A stretch of 31,615 nt of DNA from a virus. A program made the position numbers and the translations under genes. The notes beneath the pieces are model-generated. The model ran no database searches. It had not been told where the DNA came from and was given only the letters and a program-made list of their open reading frames with translations. The stretch spans positions 1-31,615 of the IMG/VR virus record IMGVR_UViG_3300046837_000455; one strand, written 5' to 3'. Of this stretch, positions 8,193 to 17,451 are shown in pieces; positions within the stretch are counted from its first letter, which is position 1, and each line of letters begins with the position of its first letter.

Positions 8193-9266
8193 TTAGCTCC
8201 GTGCTGGCGTGCCGTACCACGCCGAAAGATTGGTGCCGCGGTTCGGGTCCTGCTGAATCAGATTGGTGAGACCAGCAAGGCCGCCACCGATCGACTGGGA
8301 CATCTGGTTCTGGTTGAACTGGCCGGCTTCCTGCCGGGTCTGGTCAGCCGCGGTCTGGTACGCGTCGTTCGCGGTCTGCTGCTGCATGCCCTGCAGCTGC
8401 GCGGCCGCGGCTTGGCGCTGGTACGGATCGTCCGAGTTGACCAGGGACAACAGCTGGTCCTGCACCGCGCGGTCGCGCGCGGTGAGATTGCTGAACGTCT
8501 TGTTCGCGCCCTGCGCGGCGCCGACCAGAGCCGATGACCGCTGCCCGCCGAGAGTCGCCGAGTTCTCGGCTTCCACCGATCCGCCCGTCAAGCCCTGGCG
8601 CGCGGCCGCGAGCTTGGCCTTGGTGTCGGCGTTGTCGAAGGTGGTGCCGATGTTCTGCGTGTCGGCTTTCAGCTGGTCCTGCGTCAGCCGTTCGTATTCG
8701 TTCGTCCGCGCGGGGTCGCTGAAATAGTCGTTGATCTTGTGCGTCGCCACACCACGGAGATTATCGCGCTCCTCCTGGTCCATGACGGCCTGGAGTTCTT
8801 CCTGGGTCGCGGCTTTCCCGCCAGCCAGGCGTTCACTGGCGTATTGCGACGTGCGCGACGTCGGATCATAGCCGTTCAGGTAGTCGGTCGGCCGACGCGC
8901 CATGAAATTCTGCTTCTGCTCCTCGAAAACCCGCGCGCGTTCGCGCTCTCCGTTGCGGGCTTTCTTGAAGGCATTCCGCCCAGAAAACGCGCGGTACGCC
9001 AGCGCGGCATTGCCGCTCGGCGTCGCATACAGCCACGGAGCTGCCGGCGATTTGACGTCGGATTTGACGTTCTCTCGGATGTAGTCTTGCGACGACCAGT
9101 TCGGATTGTACGTGTACCCGCTGTCCTGCATGCCGCCCTGATGCCCGACTGCGCCGGCCGGAGAGCCACGCCACGCCCCGATGGTACGCGTACCACCTTC
9201 GCCCGGCTGAACCGCCCGGTCCGGCATGTCGGACCACATCTTGTACTCGTCGGTGAACTGGGGCAT
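8193..9266 (-). CDS. Putative internal virion protein, 357 aa
   Basis: The first 100 residues are Gly/Ser/Tyr-rich and extended. From about 105 onward the protein is a long, highly charged helical region rich in Gln, Ala and Asp, ending in a Gly-rich hydrophobic patch (SQSIGGGLAGLTNLIQQ). It shares the peptide NSATLG and a 19-base exact DNA match with the 274-aa gene. AAGG lies upstream of the ATG and the gene starts ten bases after the fibre gene ends. It could be an ejection protein or a structural linker between tail and internal core; context favours the former. Confidence 0.55.
   Translation of the reverse strand: MPQFTDEYKMWSDMPDRAVQPGEGGTRTIGAWRGSPAGAVGHQGGMQDSGYTYNPNWSSQDYIRENVKSDVKSPAAPWLYATPSGNAALAYRAFSGRNAFKKARNGERERARVFEEQKQNFMARRPTDYLNGYDPTSRTSQYASERLAGGKAATQEELQAVMDQEERDNLRGVATHKINDYFSDPARTNEYERLTQDQLKADTQNIGTTFDNADTKAKLAAARQGLTGGSVEAENSATLGGQRSSALVGAAQGANKTFSNLTARDRAVQDQLLSLVNSDDPYQRQAAAAQLQGMQQQTANDAYQTAADQTRQEAGQFNQNQMSQSIGGGLAGLTNLIQQDPNRGTNLSAWYGTPARS
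8548..8566 (-). repeat. 19-bp exact repeat, copy 2 (NSATLG codons)
   Basis: Second copy of the sequence at 7165-7183, in the coding region of the 357-aa internal virion candidate, in the same reading frame. The flanking bases diverge at once. Confidence 0.7.
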
Positions 9267-9275
9267 GACAGGACC

Positions 9276-10883
9276 TTAGTAGGAGATGAGCACAGCGCCA
9301 GCAGCGCCTGATCCGGCGCCCACACCGTCGCCCGCGCCGCCGCCGCCGCCCGGGGCGACACCATTGGCGTAGGTAGAACCACCACCACCGGAGCCGGTGG
9401 AGTACCCCTTGCCCCCCCACCCGCCGCGGGCCGCATCGCCGCCGTACCCAGCACCGAAGTGGCCGACACCATCGTTGTCGTTGAAACCAGCCTCTCCGGC
9501 CTGCCCATTGATCCCGAAGCCCGTCACCGTGCCGTCGAAGGCGAAGGTGCCGCCGGCAGGAGTGGCGACAGTACCCGCCGCGCCGCCGTTGGCGGTCGTC
9601 AGGTCGGTGGCGACCCGGGTGATCTTGGAGACCGTACCGGCCGTAGGGACGGCTCCGCCGGTGCCGCCGGCGCCCACCGTGATCGTCAGCGTTTCGCCCG
9701 CCGTAACGGCGAGGATCGCAGTGGTGTACCCACCGCCACCGCCGCCGGCCGCCGGGTAGCCGACCGCCGCTTTGCCGCCGCCGCCCGCCCCCCACGCCTC
9801 CGTCTTGAGCTTCGAAATGCCAGCTGGCACGACAAAAGCGAAGGTGCCGGCGGCCTGATAGGCGACCAGGGTGGCGAATCCGGCCACCAGGGACTGGGCT
9901 TGCGACAGGTTGACCGCGTCGGTCGCGGCGACACCGGCCGCGAGGCCGGTGATCTTGAACCCGCCCATGTTCTGGTTGGCGGCGGAGGTGACCGTACCGT
10001 CCGCCTTCAGGGACAGGTCGAGTTGGCTCTTGTTCACGGCGTCAGTGGCGACCGTACCGTTCGCCAAGCCAGTGATCTTGTTCGCGCCCATCTGGAGCGC
10101 GCCGCCCATGGGGACAGTGCCATCCAGGCGCAGGAAGTACGACTGGAGGGCGTTCCAGACGGCCGTGTAGGCGTTCATCTGGCCGACCGTGACAGCATCC
10201 GTGGCGGCGGTGCCATTGGCCAGATTGGTCAGCTTGAAGCCGCCCATGGACTGGGCGGCGGTGAAGGGGACGGTGCCGGTGCGGCGGATCAGGTCGGCGG
10301 TGTTGCCGATCGCAGCGGTCAGCGCCACGCGCGCCGTGGCCTCTTCCTGGAGGGCGGCTTCCACCTGGACGGCGGCGAAGAACCCGCCGGCGTCGTTGAT
10401 GGCGATCAGGCTGGCGCCATCAGTCGCCGAGATGGTCTGGAGCCGGGACAGGAGCCCGGCACCCGATTCGAAGGCCGCGATGGTGACGACAGCGCCAGCC
10501 GCCTGTGCGGTGACCGTCACCTGCAGGAAGCCGCCGGAATTGGCCACCGTCACCGCCGCCGTCGATAGCTTGATGTTGTTCACGAACACGAAGACGTTCG
10601 ACGAGGTGAACGCCGCGGTCCAGGTGATCGACGTCAGGAATGCCGTCTGCGCTGCAGTCGCCGTGAAGTCCTGCGTACCGGCCAGTGCTTGGGCGGTAGC
10701 GGAAGCGAAGTTGACCAGAGTGCCGTCAGCCTCAGTGATGCCACGAAGGCGCAAGATGGCCTGATTGACGACGTTGATGATTGCGTTCAGCTCGCTGTCG
10801 ACCCCCGCCGCCGACGGCGCTGTCAGCCCGTTGTTGGCGTCGCGCTGGAAATTCGTGCTCCGGGCGGCAAATGGGGGTTGCAT
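9276..10883 (-). CDS. Tail fibre protein with glycine-rich tip, 535 aa
   Basis: Three copies of a fibre repeat are visible near residues 219-237, 270-288 and 311-329, with the core [IL]T[NG]LA.G..ATDAV..(G/S)Q; this repeat is common in trimeric phage tail fibres. From about 340 the pattern TFAFVVPAGISKLKTEAWGAGGGG opens a glycine-rich domain that runs to the C-terminus VLISY, as in glycine-rich receptor-binding tips of phage fibres. The N-terminus (1-60) probably anchors the fibre to the tail. It follows the 806-aa appendage gene with a 37-base gap. Host-range determination is likely but inferred; no chaperone gene is seen directly after it. Confidence 0.85.
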   Translation of the reverse strand: MQPPFAARSTNFQRDANNGLTAPSAAGVDSELNAIINVVNQAILRLRGITEADGTLVNFASATAQALAGTQDFTATAAQTAFLTSITWTAAFTSSNVFVFVNNIKLSTAAVTVANSGGFLQVTVTAQAAGAVVTIAAFESGAGLLSRLQTISATDGASLIAINDAGGFFAAVQVEAALQEEATARVALTAAIGNTADLIRRTGTVPFTAAQSMGGFKLTNLANGTAATDAVTVGQMNAYTAVWNALQSYFLRLDGTVPMGGALQMGANKITGLANGTVATDAVNKSQLDLSLKADGTVTSAANQNMGGFKITGLAAGVAATDAVNLSQAQSLVAGFATLVAYQAAGTFAFVVPAGISKLKTEAWGAGGGGKAAVGYPAAGGGGGGYTTAILAVTAGETLTITVGAGGTGGAVPTAGTVSKITRVATDLTTANGGAAGTVATPAGGTFAFDGTVTGFGINGQAGEAGFNDNDGVGHFGAGYGGDAARGGWGGKGYSTGSGGGGSTYANGVAPGGGGGAGDGVGAGSGAAGAVLISY

Positions 10884-10920
10884 GAGGTGAACCTAGCGTG
10901 GGAAGCGGGGAATGGAAGGA

Positions 10921-13341
10921 CTAGAGTCGGGCGCCGGTGGTGGCATTGAGGATCAAGATGTTTTCGGCGCGCGTGCCGTCGTAGGTATTCGACGCACCAG
11001 AGAAGTTTCCGACCACCACTATGGCGCCGAGCGCGGGCTTGGTGACATAGATCGACGGGTTCGAGGAAGCGAAGCTGGCGTTGCCGCGCGAGGCGAACGT
11101 GAACCCGGAGATGAGGGTTCCAGACGTGTCGAGTTTGACGAGGTATTTACGGGCTGAGTCGCCGTTGAAGCTGGTCAGTTGGTCGCCGCCCAAGAACAGC
11201 GAGGAGCCGTCGGTTCCGACCGTGAAGTTCGTGCCGACCATCGTCGGCGCCGGCGGCGTAGAGAGCGCAAGCGTCGTGCTGAACGCTGGTAGATCCGTAG
11301 CAATGGTCGGTGGCGCCCCTGACGCGGCCAGCGGCGCTGGTACCCAGAGAATGCCCTGATTATTGGCCCCAAAATACAGAGTGCCGCCGATCGAGCAGCT
11401 CGCATCGCGCGAAGCGCTGGTACACGTCGCTCCCTGATACCGACGTGTAGCCTGCGAGAAGACTCCGGTGGCAGCGCTCGCCACGCCGATGGAATTCGCG
11501 AGCGTTCCGAGCCCGGTATTCCCGGTATCGATGAATTGGCCGGCACTGTTGCCCGCGAGGAATATCTGACTTCCGAACGGCGTACAGCGCTGCCATCCCG
11601 CTCCGAACTGGCCGAGAGCGTTCTGCGGCTGCCAAGAGTTCAGGGAATTGCCGGTGAAGGCGCATCCAGAGGCCCGAGCCGTGGCGCTCACGGTAGCGAA
11701 TGATCCGACAGCGTAGAGAAAACTTCCCGACGAACATATGTCAGTCACGGTGGTATTGAAAGTATGATTGAACCCAGTCACCAGGGCTCCGGACGTGTCG
11801 ATACGAGCAATATATTGCCGCACGACGCCACCGATGCTGCCAGTCGAAACCGGATAGTTCACATAGATATCGCCGTCGGAATGGGCCACGATCTTCTGGA
11901 CCGCGTTATTGCAGTTCGGATTCCAGGTCGTCCAGCGCCCGGTCGTCAGATTCAGGCAAGCCAGATTGTTTCGCGTCAGGGACCCAGAGGCATCGGTGAC
12001 GCTGGTGAACTGACCGCCGCAGTAGACGAGATTCCCGACTACCGCGAGGCTATTTATCGCGCCATTCGTATAGACGCCGGTGTTGTTGCCGATCGCCGCA
12101 GTGACGGTGAGGACGAGAGTAGCCGAAGTCGTACCGCCCGCATTGGTCGCACGGATTGTCAGGTTCACCGTCGCTGGATCTGGCGGAGTGCCGGAGATGG
12201 CGCCGGTGAGGGCGTTGATTGACGTCAGCCACGCCGGGGGTGACGACACAGAGTAAGTGATTGGTCCGGTGCCGGTCGCCGTGATCGTGTACGACCATAC
12301 CGTATCTTCGGTCGTGCTCGCGATGAGTGACGACGTGATGACCGGCGCGGCGGGCGCGACGACCGGGGGCGGCGTTGGTGGAACGACGACCACAGGTGGC
12401 GGGGGCGTGACTGGAACGGTCGTGACGGTGTAATACGGCGTTGCGTTGTTCACCGTCCAGATCGAACCTTCGGGCGCGGCGACGAACATCTCGCCGGAGC
12501 CGATCGTCGAATCCCAGACGCCGAAGGTCGGACCGTAGAAATTATCCAGCGGCGTCGGCGACGTGACATAATCCTGCGCGATCCAATATTTGTTGTCGGA
12601 CATCACGACAAGATCCGTGTAGTCGACGCTGGCCACGCCGTAGTCCCGAGCGAATGTCGGCAGCAGCAGATCCGGATTTGCGACAGCCGCGATCGGGAAC
12701 GTGAAGCGCACGATGCGCCGGCGGCAGACGACGAACAGCTGTCCGGTTGTCGCGTTGAAGAGGTCGGCGGTGACTTTGATGATATCACGGCAGTTCGGCG
12801 CACGCACCTTGCCGACGTACGTCATGGCGCCAGTCGTGGTGTTGACCTTGATGACGGCGATATTCGCTGTCTTGCCGTCAACCACATACAGCACGCCCTG
12901 CGCCGTGTGCGCCACCGCATACCGCGAATCAGAAATCATGCCGGTGAGCACAGAGATCTGAGCGCCGGTCGTGGCGTTCAGGATCTGGACACCGCCGTTC
13001 GCCAATGGGGTCGCGAGGAACGAACCGAACAACGCCAGCCAGCGGCCGCCGCCCGGATCGAACAGCGTGGTCGAGACCACTTGCGGCGCCGACACGTTGC
13101 TGACGCGGACCATGCCCTTCGTCGTCAACACATGGAAGTTCGGCGAAGACGAATTCTCGACTGCTAGCGGTTCGCCGCCGAGATCTGCAGATTCACCGAG
13201 GTACTGCATCTGACCGCCGGATTTGGCGGCGCGCAGGATGGTGTGGCGCGGCCCGGCCAGCGCGACGAGTGGATTGGCGTTGGGACCGCCCATTCCGGTG
13301 ATCGCGCCGAATGCCACATCGCGGTTCAAGATCGACGTCAT
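10921..13341 (-). CDS. Tail appendage: N-terminal strand-rich domain, Ig-like domain, C-terminal propeller-like domain, 806 aa
   Basis: The frame is open to 13449, but the ATG at 13341 (MTSILNRDVAF) is chosen because it lies one base after the previous stop with GGGG upstream. Residues 1-305 are rich in short strands with recurring (L)NATTGAQ-type turns, compatible with a beta-propeller. Residues 308-330 are a proline/valine linker. Residues about 332-415 match the putative Ig (He_PIG) pattern: ITYSVSSPPAWLTSINALTG, AISGTPPDP and TIRATNAGGT. Residues 425-806 contain repeats such as LVYCGGQFTSV and LFLGGDQLTSF, as in bacterial delta-60-type propellers. It probably forms a surface-exposed binding appendage or tail-hub extension. 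The fold is inferred from motif spacing. Confidence 0.7.
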   Translation of the reverse strand: MTSILNRDVAFGAITGMGGPNANPLVALAGPRHTILRAAKSGGQMQYLGESADLGGEPLAVENSSSPNFHVLTTKGMVRVSNVSAPQVVSTTLFDPGGGRWLALFGSFLATPLANGGVQILNATTGAQISVLTGMISDSRYAVAHTAQGVLYVVDGKTANIAVIKVNTTTGAMTYVGKVRAPNCRDIIKVTADLFNATTGQLFVVCRRRIVRFTFPIAAVANPDLLLPTFARDYGVASVDYTDLVVMSDNKYWIAQDYVTSPTPLDNFYGPTFGVWDSTIGSGEMFVAAPEGSIWTVNNATPYYTVTTVPVTPPPPVVVVPPTPPPVVAPAAPVITSSLIASTTEDTVWSYTITATGTGPITYSVSSPPAWLTSINALTGAISGTPPDPATVNLTIRATNAGGTTSATLVLTVTAAIGNNTGVYTNGAINSLAVVGNLVYCGGQFTSVTDASGSLTRNNLACLNLTTGRWTTWNPNCNNAVQKIVAHSDGDIYVNYPVSTGSIGGVVRQYIARIDTSGALVTGFNHTFNTTVTDICSSGSFLYAVGSFATVSATARASGCAFTGNSLNSWQPQNALGQFGAGWQRCTPFGSQIFLAGNSAGQFIDTGNTGLGTLANSIGVASAATGVFSQATRRYQGATCTSASRDASCSIGGTLYFGANNQGILWVPAPLAASGAPPTIATDLPAFSTTLALSTPPAPTMVGTNFTVGTDGSSLFLGGDQLTSFNGDSARKYLVKLDTSGTLISGFTFASRGNASFASSNPSIYVTKPALGAIVVVGNFSGASNTYDGTRAENILILNATTGARL

Positions 13342-13342
13342 G

Positions 13343-14818
13343 TCAGAGCCCCAAGACCGTGTATTTGTACGACAGGCGGCCGAGCACCCAAGGCGTGGCA
13401 CCGCCGACAGCGCCAGTGAAGCGCGTCGCGATCGCTTCGCCAGAGACAAGTGCGGGGATGTCGTTCTGGGTCGAGGTAGCGCCGGTGATCGTTGGCCCGG
13501 CTTCGATCTGCGTCGTGTCGCGCACGTCGGGCATGAACGACAGCGTCGCGGTACCTTCCATCACCACGTCGACCGTTGCGGCGAACTTCCGCACACCAGG
13601 GGCGCCGAAGTGGTCGTAGTGTGTTTCGAAGGTGAACGAGGTGCCGTCTACGTAGTTCGGGTTGAATCGGTAGAGCGTAGCGCCAGAACGCACGTACAAT
13701 TGCTTGTCGTGCTCCACCAGATACTCCACCGGAACCGACAGCGTCCACTTGCGCCAGCCCATCACCTTCGACGTTTCGGACAGCGTGTAGACCCATACGT
13801 CGTTGCCGAACGCGCAGATGTACTGCGAGCGGGCTTGCGACCAGATGGCCGTCGGCGCTGTGGTGAGCAACGACGTTTCCGGCGCGATCGGGGCGCCGAT
13901 GTCGCCCTCGCGCAGCTGGCCGGTGTACGACGACTGTTTGATCGAGCTGAAGACGCCGGCGCTGAAATAGAACAGGTCGCCGCGGACGTTCACGATCGAC
14001 CCGGGATACTCCGTGCCAGGGCCGTTCATGACCCGGTCGAGCCGATGCAGCGCCGGGTCCGGATCGACCAGCCAGAACTGCACGGAGTCGCTGAAGATGA
14101 CGGCGAGATACCGGTCGTACAGGCCAAGGCCGCGGATCAGTCGATCGGACACTGCATTCCGCAGGGTAGCCAGAAACCCGGCGTCGGCGACCTTCGTCCA
14201 GTCGCGGGGGCCGGCGGTGGTGCTGGAGAAGTGCACGGTGCCGTTGACGTTGTCGATGGCCCAGATCTTTTCTGCGGTCTTGGCGATGGCCCCGCCCGGC
14301 TCGAAGCCAAGCTGGAGGGTGGTCACCTTCGTCGACACAGGATCGTTCGACGGCACGTAGGGCGGCGGAGGTGCACCATTGACGTTCGGAACTGGCGTGT
14401 CCGTGATCCAGTGGTGCTCGTACCGGCCAGTGTCGCGCTGCAGCAGGATGTAGGGATAGGCGCCGATCGCGGCATCGACACCCCATGAGGTCACGGCGAT
14501 TACCTTGGTGATCGTCCCAGCGCCGTACACGGTGCCGTCGCCCACGGAGTCGTAGTAGATGGGCACGGGGCCGATGGTCGACAGCGCGAGGCTGTAGCCG
14601 GCCGGGATGACAGACCGAAGGTAACCGTTGATCGAATAGAGGCCGATGGACTCAGAGAGCAGCGTGGCGACTGGTTCCAGGCCATCGCGGGCGCCGACCG
14701 AGCCGTCGGTGCGCAGGTCGACGTTCGTGGCCGTACGGAACGATTTCGGGTCGCCGTCGTCGGCGATGGTGCGGAGGTCCAAACCCTTCGGCCAGGGGCC
14801 GGCGCTGCGGGTGGCCAC
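13343..14818 (-). CDS. Putative tail hub/nozzle protein, 491 aa
   Basis: The N-terminus has the pattern WPKGLDLRTIADDG...FRTATNVDLRTDGSVGARDGLEPV, seen in many short-tailed phage proteins that follow the head-tail adaptor. The rest is strand-rich with regular W/F repeats, compatible with a propeller-like platform. It is close in length to P22 gp10 (tail hub, about 470 aa), and gene order agrees. The start codon is GTG at 14818, with GGAG seven bases upstream; the adaptor stop lies within that spacer, so the two genes are coupled. Orthology to gp10 or T7 gp12 is an inference from order and size. Confidence 0.65.
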   Translation of the reverse strand: MATRSAGPWPKGLDLRTIADDGDPKSFRTATNVDLRTDGSVGARDGLEPVATLLSESIGLYSINGYLRSVIPAGYSLALSTIGPVPIYYDSVGDGTVYGAGTITKVIAVTSWGVDAAIGAYPYILLQRDTGRYEHHWITDTPVPNVNGAPPPPYVPSNDPVSTKVTTLQLGFEPGGAIAKTAEKIWAIDNVNGTVHFSSTTAGPRDWTKVADAGFLATLRNAVSDRLIRGLGLYDRYLAVIFSDSVQFWLVDPDPALHRLDRVMNGPGTEYPGSIVNVRGDLFYFSAGVFSSIKQSSYTGQLREGDIGAPIAPETSLLTTAPTAIWSQARSQYICAFGNDVWVYTLSETSKVMGWRKWTLSVPVEYLVEHDKQLYVRSGATLYRFNPNYVDGTSFTFETHYDHFGAPGVRKFAATVDVVMEGTATLSFMPDVRDTTQIEAGPTITGATSTQNDIPALVSGEAIATRFTGAVGGATPWVLGRLSYKYTVLGL

Positions 14819-14821
14819 GGA

Positions 14822-15562
14822 TCAGCTCCAGATCCCTGAAGGCTGCCATCCCTCGTCCCAGCCAACGTCGCGACGAACTAGACGGTCGGTGCCTTCCGGG
14901 GTGACCACAGCGGAGGTTGCGCCGCCCAGCAGGCAATCACCGTCGTCACCCGATTGCGTCTTCAGGCTGTCGAGGTACTTCGCCAGGATGGCGTCCGCAC
15001 CGGAGATGGCGAGCAGGCCCATGCGGGGGCGAACCATGATCTCTGCCATCTGGATCAGGGCTTCGCTGTCGATCGTGCACAGATCGGTCTCGCCGACCAG
15101 CGGAGTGCACGCAAGGAAGGCATCGTAGACAAGGGCGTCGTACAGCGTGGTGTCCGGCGCCGGGGCGATCGTCAGCATCTCATTCTCGAAGGTGTACCGG
15201 CACGGGATGCTATTCGTGGTGGTCACCTGCGCCGCATTGCGCTCCATCCAATTGATGCCAGGACGTAGCGGGAAGATCCGCTGGTCCGAGAGCCGCCGCA
15301 CATAGATCGGGTTGAAGATCTGGCCCGGTTCGATGTCATCGGGGAAGTCGTAGGTGGTCACGCCATTTGACAGCGTGATCGTGCGGCGCACCTGCAGCCG
15401 CGTGTAATCGTGGTCGTAGTAGAGGACGCGCTGCGCGGAGTTCAGACAGCTGTCGACGACCTTCTGGGCGCGCGCCCCGAGGTTGCCGGTGGTGTTGAGT
15501 ACACAACGCTCCATGACGGCGTTGCGCAGTTCCACCAGCGACTTCTCGGGGGCGAGGGCCAT
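14822..15562 (-). CDS. Head-tail adaptor (tail tubular protein A/gp4-like), 246 aa
   Basis: The pattern LNSAQRVLYYDHDYTRLQVRR, followed by TITLSNGVTTYDFPDDIEP and IYVRRLSDQRI, is the hallmark order of T7 gp11/P22 gp4-type adaptors: a helical bundle, then a strand domain with a typical FPxD turn. A conserved-looking helix near 165-195 (IDSEALIQMAEIMVRPRMGL) completes the bundle. Such proteins form a ring below the portal and seal the DNA-filled head. AAGGAT precedes the ATG. The neighbours on both sides are separated by fewer than ten bases. Confidence 0.8.
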   Translation of the reverse strand: MALAPEKSLVELRNAVMERCVLNTTGNLGARAQKVVDSCLNSAQRVLYYDHDYTRLQVRRTITLSNGVTTYDFPDDIEPGQIFNPIYVRRLSDQRIFPLRPGINWMERNAAQVTTTNSIPCRYTFENEMLTIAPAPDTTLYDALVYDAFLACTPLVGETDLCTIDSEALIQMAEIMVRPRMGLLAISGADAILAKYLDSLKTQSGDDGDCLLGGATSAVVTPEGTDRLVRRDVGWDEGWQPSGIWS

Positions 15563-15571
15563 GTGCGATCC

Positions 15572-16159
15572 TTATTCGAGAGACGCCGAACCGACCAGGG
15601 TGGCCGACTCGATTTTCGCCTTCGCCTGATTGATGAGCGACTTCGCCAGCGCCGGCGTGATGCCGCGAGCGGCGCAGACGGACATCAGATCGCGGCGAGA
15701 CAGATCCAGGATGCCGGTGATGCCGATCTTGACCAGATCCTCTGCCAGCTCCTGCGTGAGACCTTCGAAACGGGCTTCGAGCAGTTCGCGCGGCACGTTG
15801 ATCTTCGGGATGATGTTGCCGACGTACATGTCGGTGTCGGCGGCCTTCTCGATGAGGCCGGCGAAGTAGGTGATGAAGTCGTCGGTGGTGGGCCAGATCT
15901 CGGGCACCAGCGGGGTCTTCTTGCCGGGGGCCATGGCGCTCTGGTACTTGTCGCTGACGCGCTTGAATTCCATCGCCGGATCGGGGATGTCGATGTAGCG
16001 CTGCTCGACCGGAACCGACGTGGGGACCTCAGTGATGGTGACCTTGCGATCGGACGTAGTCCACAGCCGGCGCAGAATCTCCGCCTCGTAGGCGGGGACG
16101 TCCTGGTTGCGGGAGGTCTTGGCGGGGATATGCACTCGGACGCGTGGAAGACGAAGCAT
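15572..16159 (-). CDS. Putative neck or head-completion protein, 195 aa
   Basis: The frame is open to 16228, but the ATG at 16159 (MLRLPRVRVHI) has GGAG at good distance and the leader CACCCCTGGAGATCCACC also found before the scaffold gene. Residues 1-100 are extended and basic. Residues about 140-190 form a helical pair (LVKIGITGILDLSRRDLMSV, then GITPALAKSLINQAKAKI) resembling a helix-hairpin-helix or NusA-type acidic-repeat fold, which can bind DNA or protein. It lies between the capsid terminator and the adaptor, where a connector is expected. No exact family is claimed. Confidence 0.55.
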   Translation of the reverse strand: MLRLPRVRVHIPAKTSRNQDVPAYEAEILRRLWTTSDRKVTITEVPTSVPVEQRYIDIPDPAMEFKRVSDKYQSAMAPGKKTPLVPEIWPTTDDFITYFAGLIEKAADTDMYVGNIIPKINVPRELLEARFEGLTQELAEDLVKIGITGILDLSRRDLMSVCAARGITPALAKSLINQAKAKIESATLVGSASLE

Positions 16160-16264
16160 GGTGGATCTCCAGGGGTGGGAATACGTGGCGCGGGCGGTTG
16201 CGCTCGTACGCCTTGGGCCGAAGACCAAGCCGCACGCACCGCTCGCAGGGTAGACGGGTGTCTA

Positions 16265-16298
16265 TAAAAAGCAACCCCGAGGTCATAGACCTCGGGGT
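16265..16298 (-). terminator. Intrinsic terminator after the major capsid gene
   Basis: An 11-bp perfect stem (arms 16274-16284 and 16288-16298, core CCCCGAGGTC) closes an ATA loop. On the minus strand it is followed by TTGCTTTTTATA, so it has both parts of a rho-independent terminator. It lies 47 bases after the capsid stop and before the neck gene, inside the late operon. Partial read-through would give more capsid than tail mRNA. Orientation and structure are seen directly; strength is not known. Confidence 0.85.
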
Positions 16299-16344
16299 AT
16301 GCCCACTGCTCGCGCGGGAGACAACGCACGCCGCAGTGTGAAAC

Positions 16345-17427
16345 TTACGCGGCGGAGGTGACCACAGCGTTGGCGTTGCCGATCGTGACGAACGGCGACA
16401 CGCGCTTGTCGAGGCTGACGCGCGTCATGCGGACGTCGGCCGGATCCGGCGGCATGCTCATCTTCTTGTCCTGCGCACCCGGGTGGCCGTACACGAAGCT
16501 GTCTTCCAGCAGCATGTAGCAGCGCAGGCTCCACGGGATCGCCGGCGCATCCAGCATGTCCAGGATGTCGAAGGTCGGGTCGATTTCCAGCGGCAGACCC
16601 TGGAACTGCAGACCCGAATCCGAGATGCTGATGTCCAGCTTCTTGGTGCCCTCAGCCTGGGTGTGCACCTGCCAGCTGTTGGCGGTGGCGTACCGGCTGT
16701 AACGATCCGCGAACTGGCGGCCGCAGATGATGCGGTACTTGCCGTTGGTCCGACCGCGGCTGTTCAGGCGCGCGTTCCACATCGCAGTGTTCATGCCTTC
16801 GCGCATGGTACCACCGGCGGTGTAGGTCAGGCCGAGGCTGATGTACGGCGCCACCAGCGGGTTGGTGAACGAAACGCCGCCCAGCGAGCCGGTGAGGGCC
16901 AGCGGAACGAACGCGTCGAGACCGGGCGGCAGCTTGGGATCCGCCGAACCGTCGCGGTGCAGGATCAGATCTTCCTGAACGTCGAAGTTGTCGTAGTGCG
17001 CTTCGAGCTTGTCCTTCACGATGTTGCGCAGGCGCGACGCTTCGTTCTGCGACAGGGGGCTCGCGATCTTGGCGTTCTTCTCGTTGAAATCGATCTCGTA
17101 GCCTTCGTTCATGAGGTAGTCATGGACGAAGATCAAGCCCAGGTGCAGATTGTAGAAATTGAACTCAGTCTGCAGATCGATCTCGTTCTCGTTGAACGCG
17201 AGCGGATCCAGATTGGTCCAACCCTGCATGGGGTTTTCAGCCGACTTCTGCAGAGCGACGCGAACGGCGCCCTGGTTGCTTTCGACTTTCTTGATGCGGC
17301 TGAACCAGAAATCCTTCAGCGGCATGGCCTTGCGGTCGATCTTGATCGGCGCGCGGCGGTTGTAGACGCCTTTGTCCACGGAGTTGATGATCTCCTGAAG
17401 GACAGCGGCTGGGACGGAAATGGCCAT
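16345..17427 (-). CDS. Major capsid protein, HK97-like fold, 360 aa
   Basis: It directly follows the scaffold gene and precedes a strong terminator, the usual place for the shell protein. The sequence has a helical N-arm (VPAAVLQEIINSVDKGVYNR), a long spine-like helix near 125-145 (SPLSQNEASRLRNIVKDKLE), and mixed strands with Pro/Gly turns through the C-terminal half, as in HK97-fold coats. It has no long low-complexity or signal region. Several hundred copies would build the icosahedral head. Assignment rests on size, composition and order (portal, scaffold, coat, adaptor), not on a single catalytic motif. Confidence 0.8.
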   Translation of the reverse strand: MAISVPAAVLQEIINSVDKGVYNRRAPIKIDRKAMPLKDFWFSRIKKVESNQGAVRVALQKSAENPMQGWTNLDPLAFNENEIDLQTEFNFYNLHLGLIFVHDYLMNEGYEIDFNEKNAKIASPLSQNEASRLRNIVKDKLEAHYDNFDVQEDLILHRDGSADPKLPPGLDAFVPLALTGSLGGVSFTNPLVAPYISLGLTYTAGGTMREGMNTAMWNARLNSRGRTNGKYRIICGRQFADRYSRYATANSWQVHTQAEGTKKLDISISDSGLQFQGLPLEIDPTFDILDMLDAPAIPWSLRCYMLLEDSFVYGHPGAQDKKMSMPPDPADVRMTRVSLDKRVSPFVTIGNANAVVTSAA

Positions 17428-17451
17428 GGTGGCGGCTTTCTAGCTGAAGGA

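Noticed and set aside
9276-10883. Glycine-rich fibre end as a collagen-like or silk-like repeat
   Set aside because: No G-X-Y periodicity; the pattern fits glycine-rich phage adhesin tips better.
13223-14488. 421-aa plus-strand open frame opposite the hub gene
   Set aside because: Arg/Gly/Val-rich shadow of the coherent minus-strand gene.
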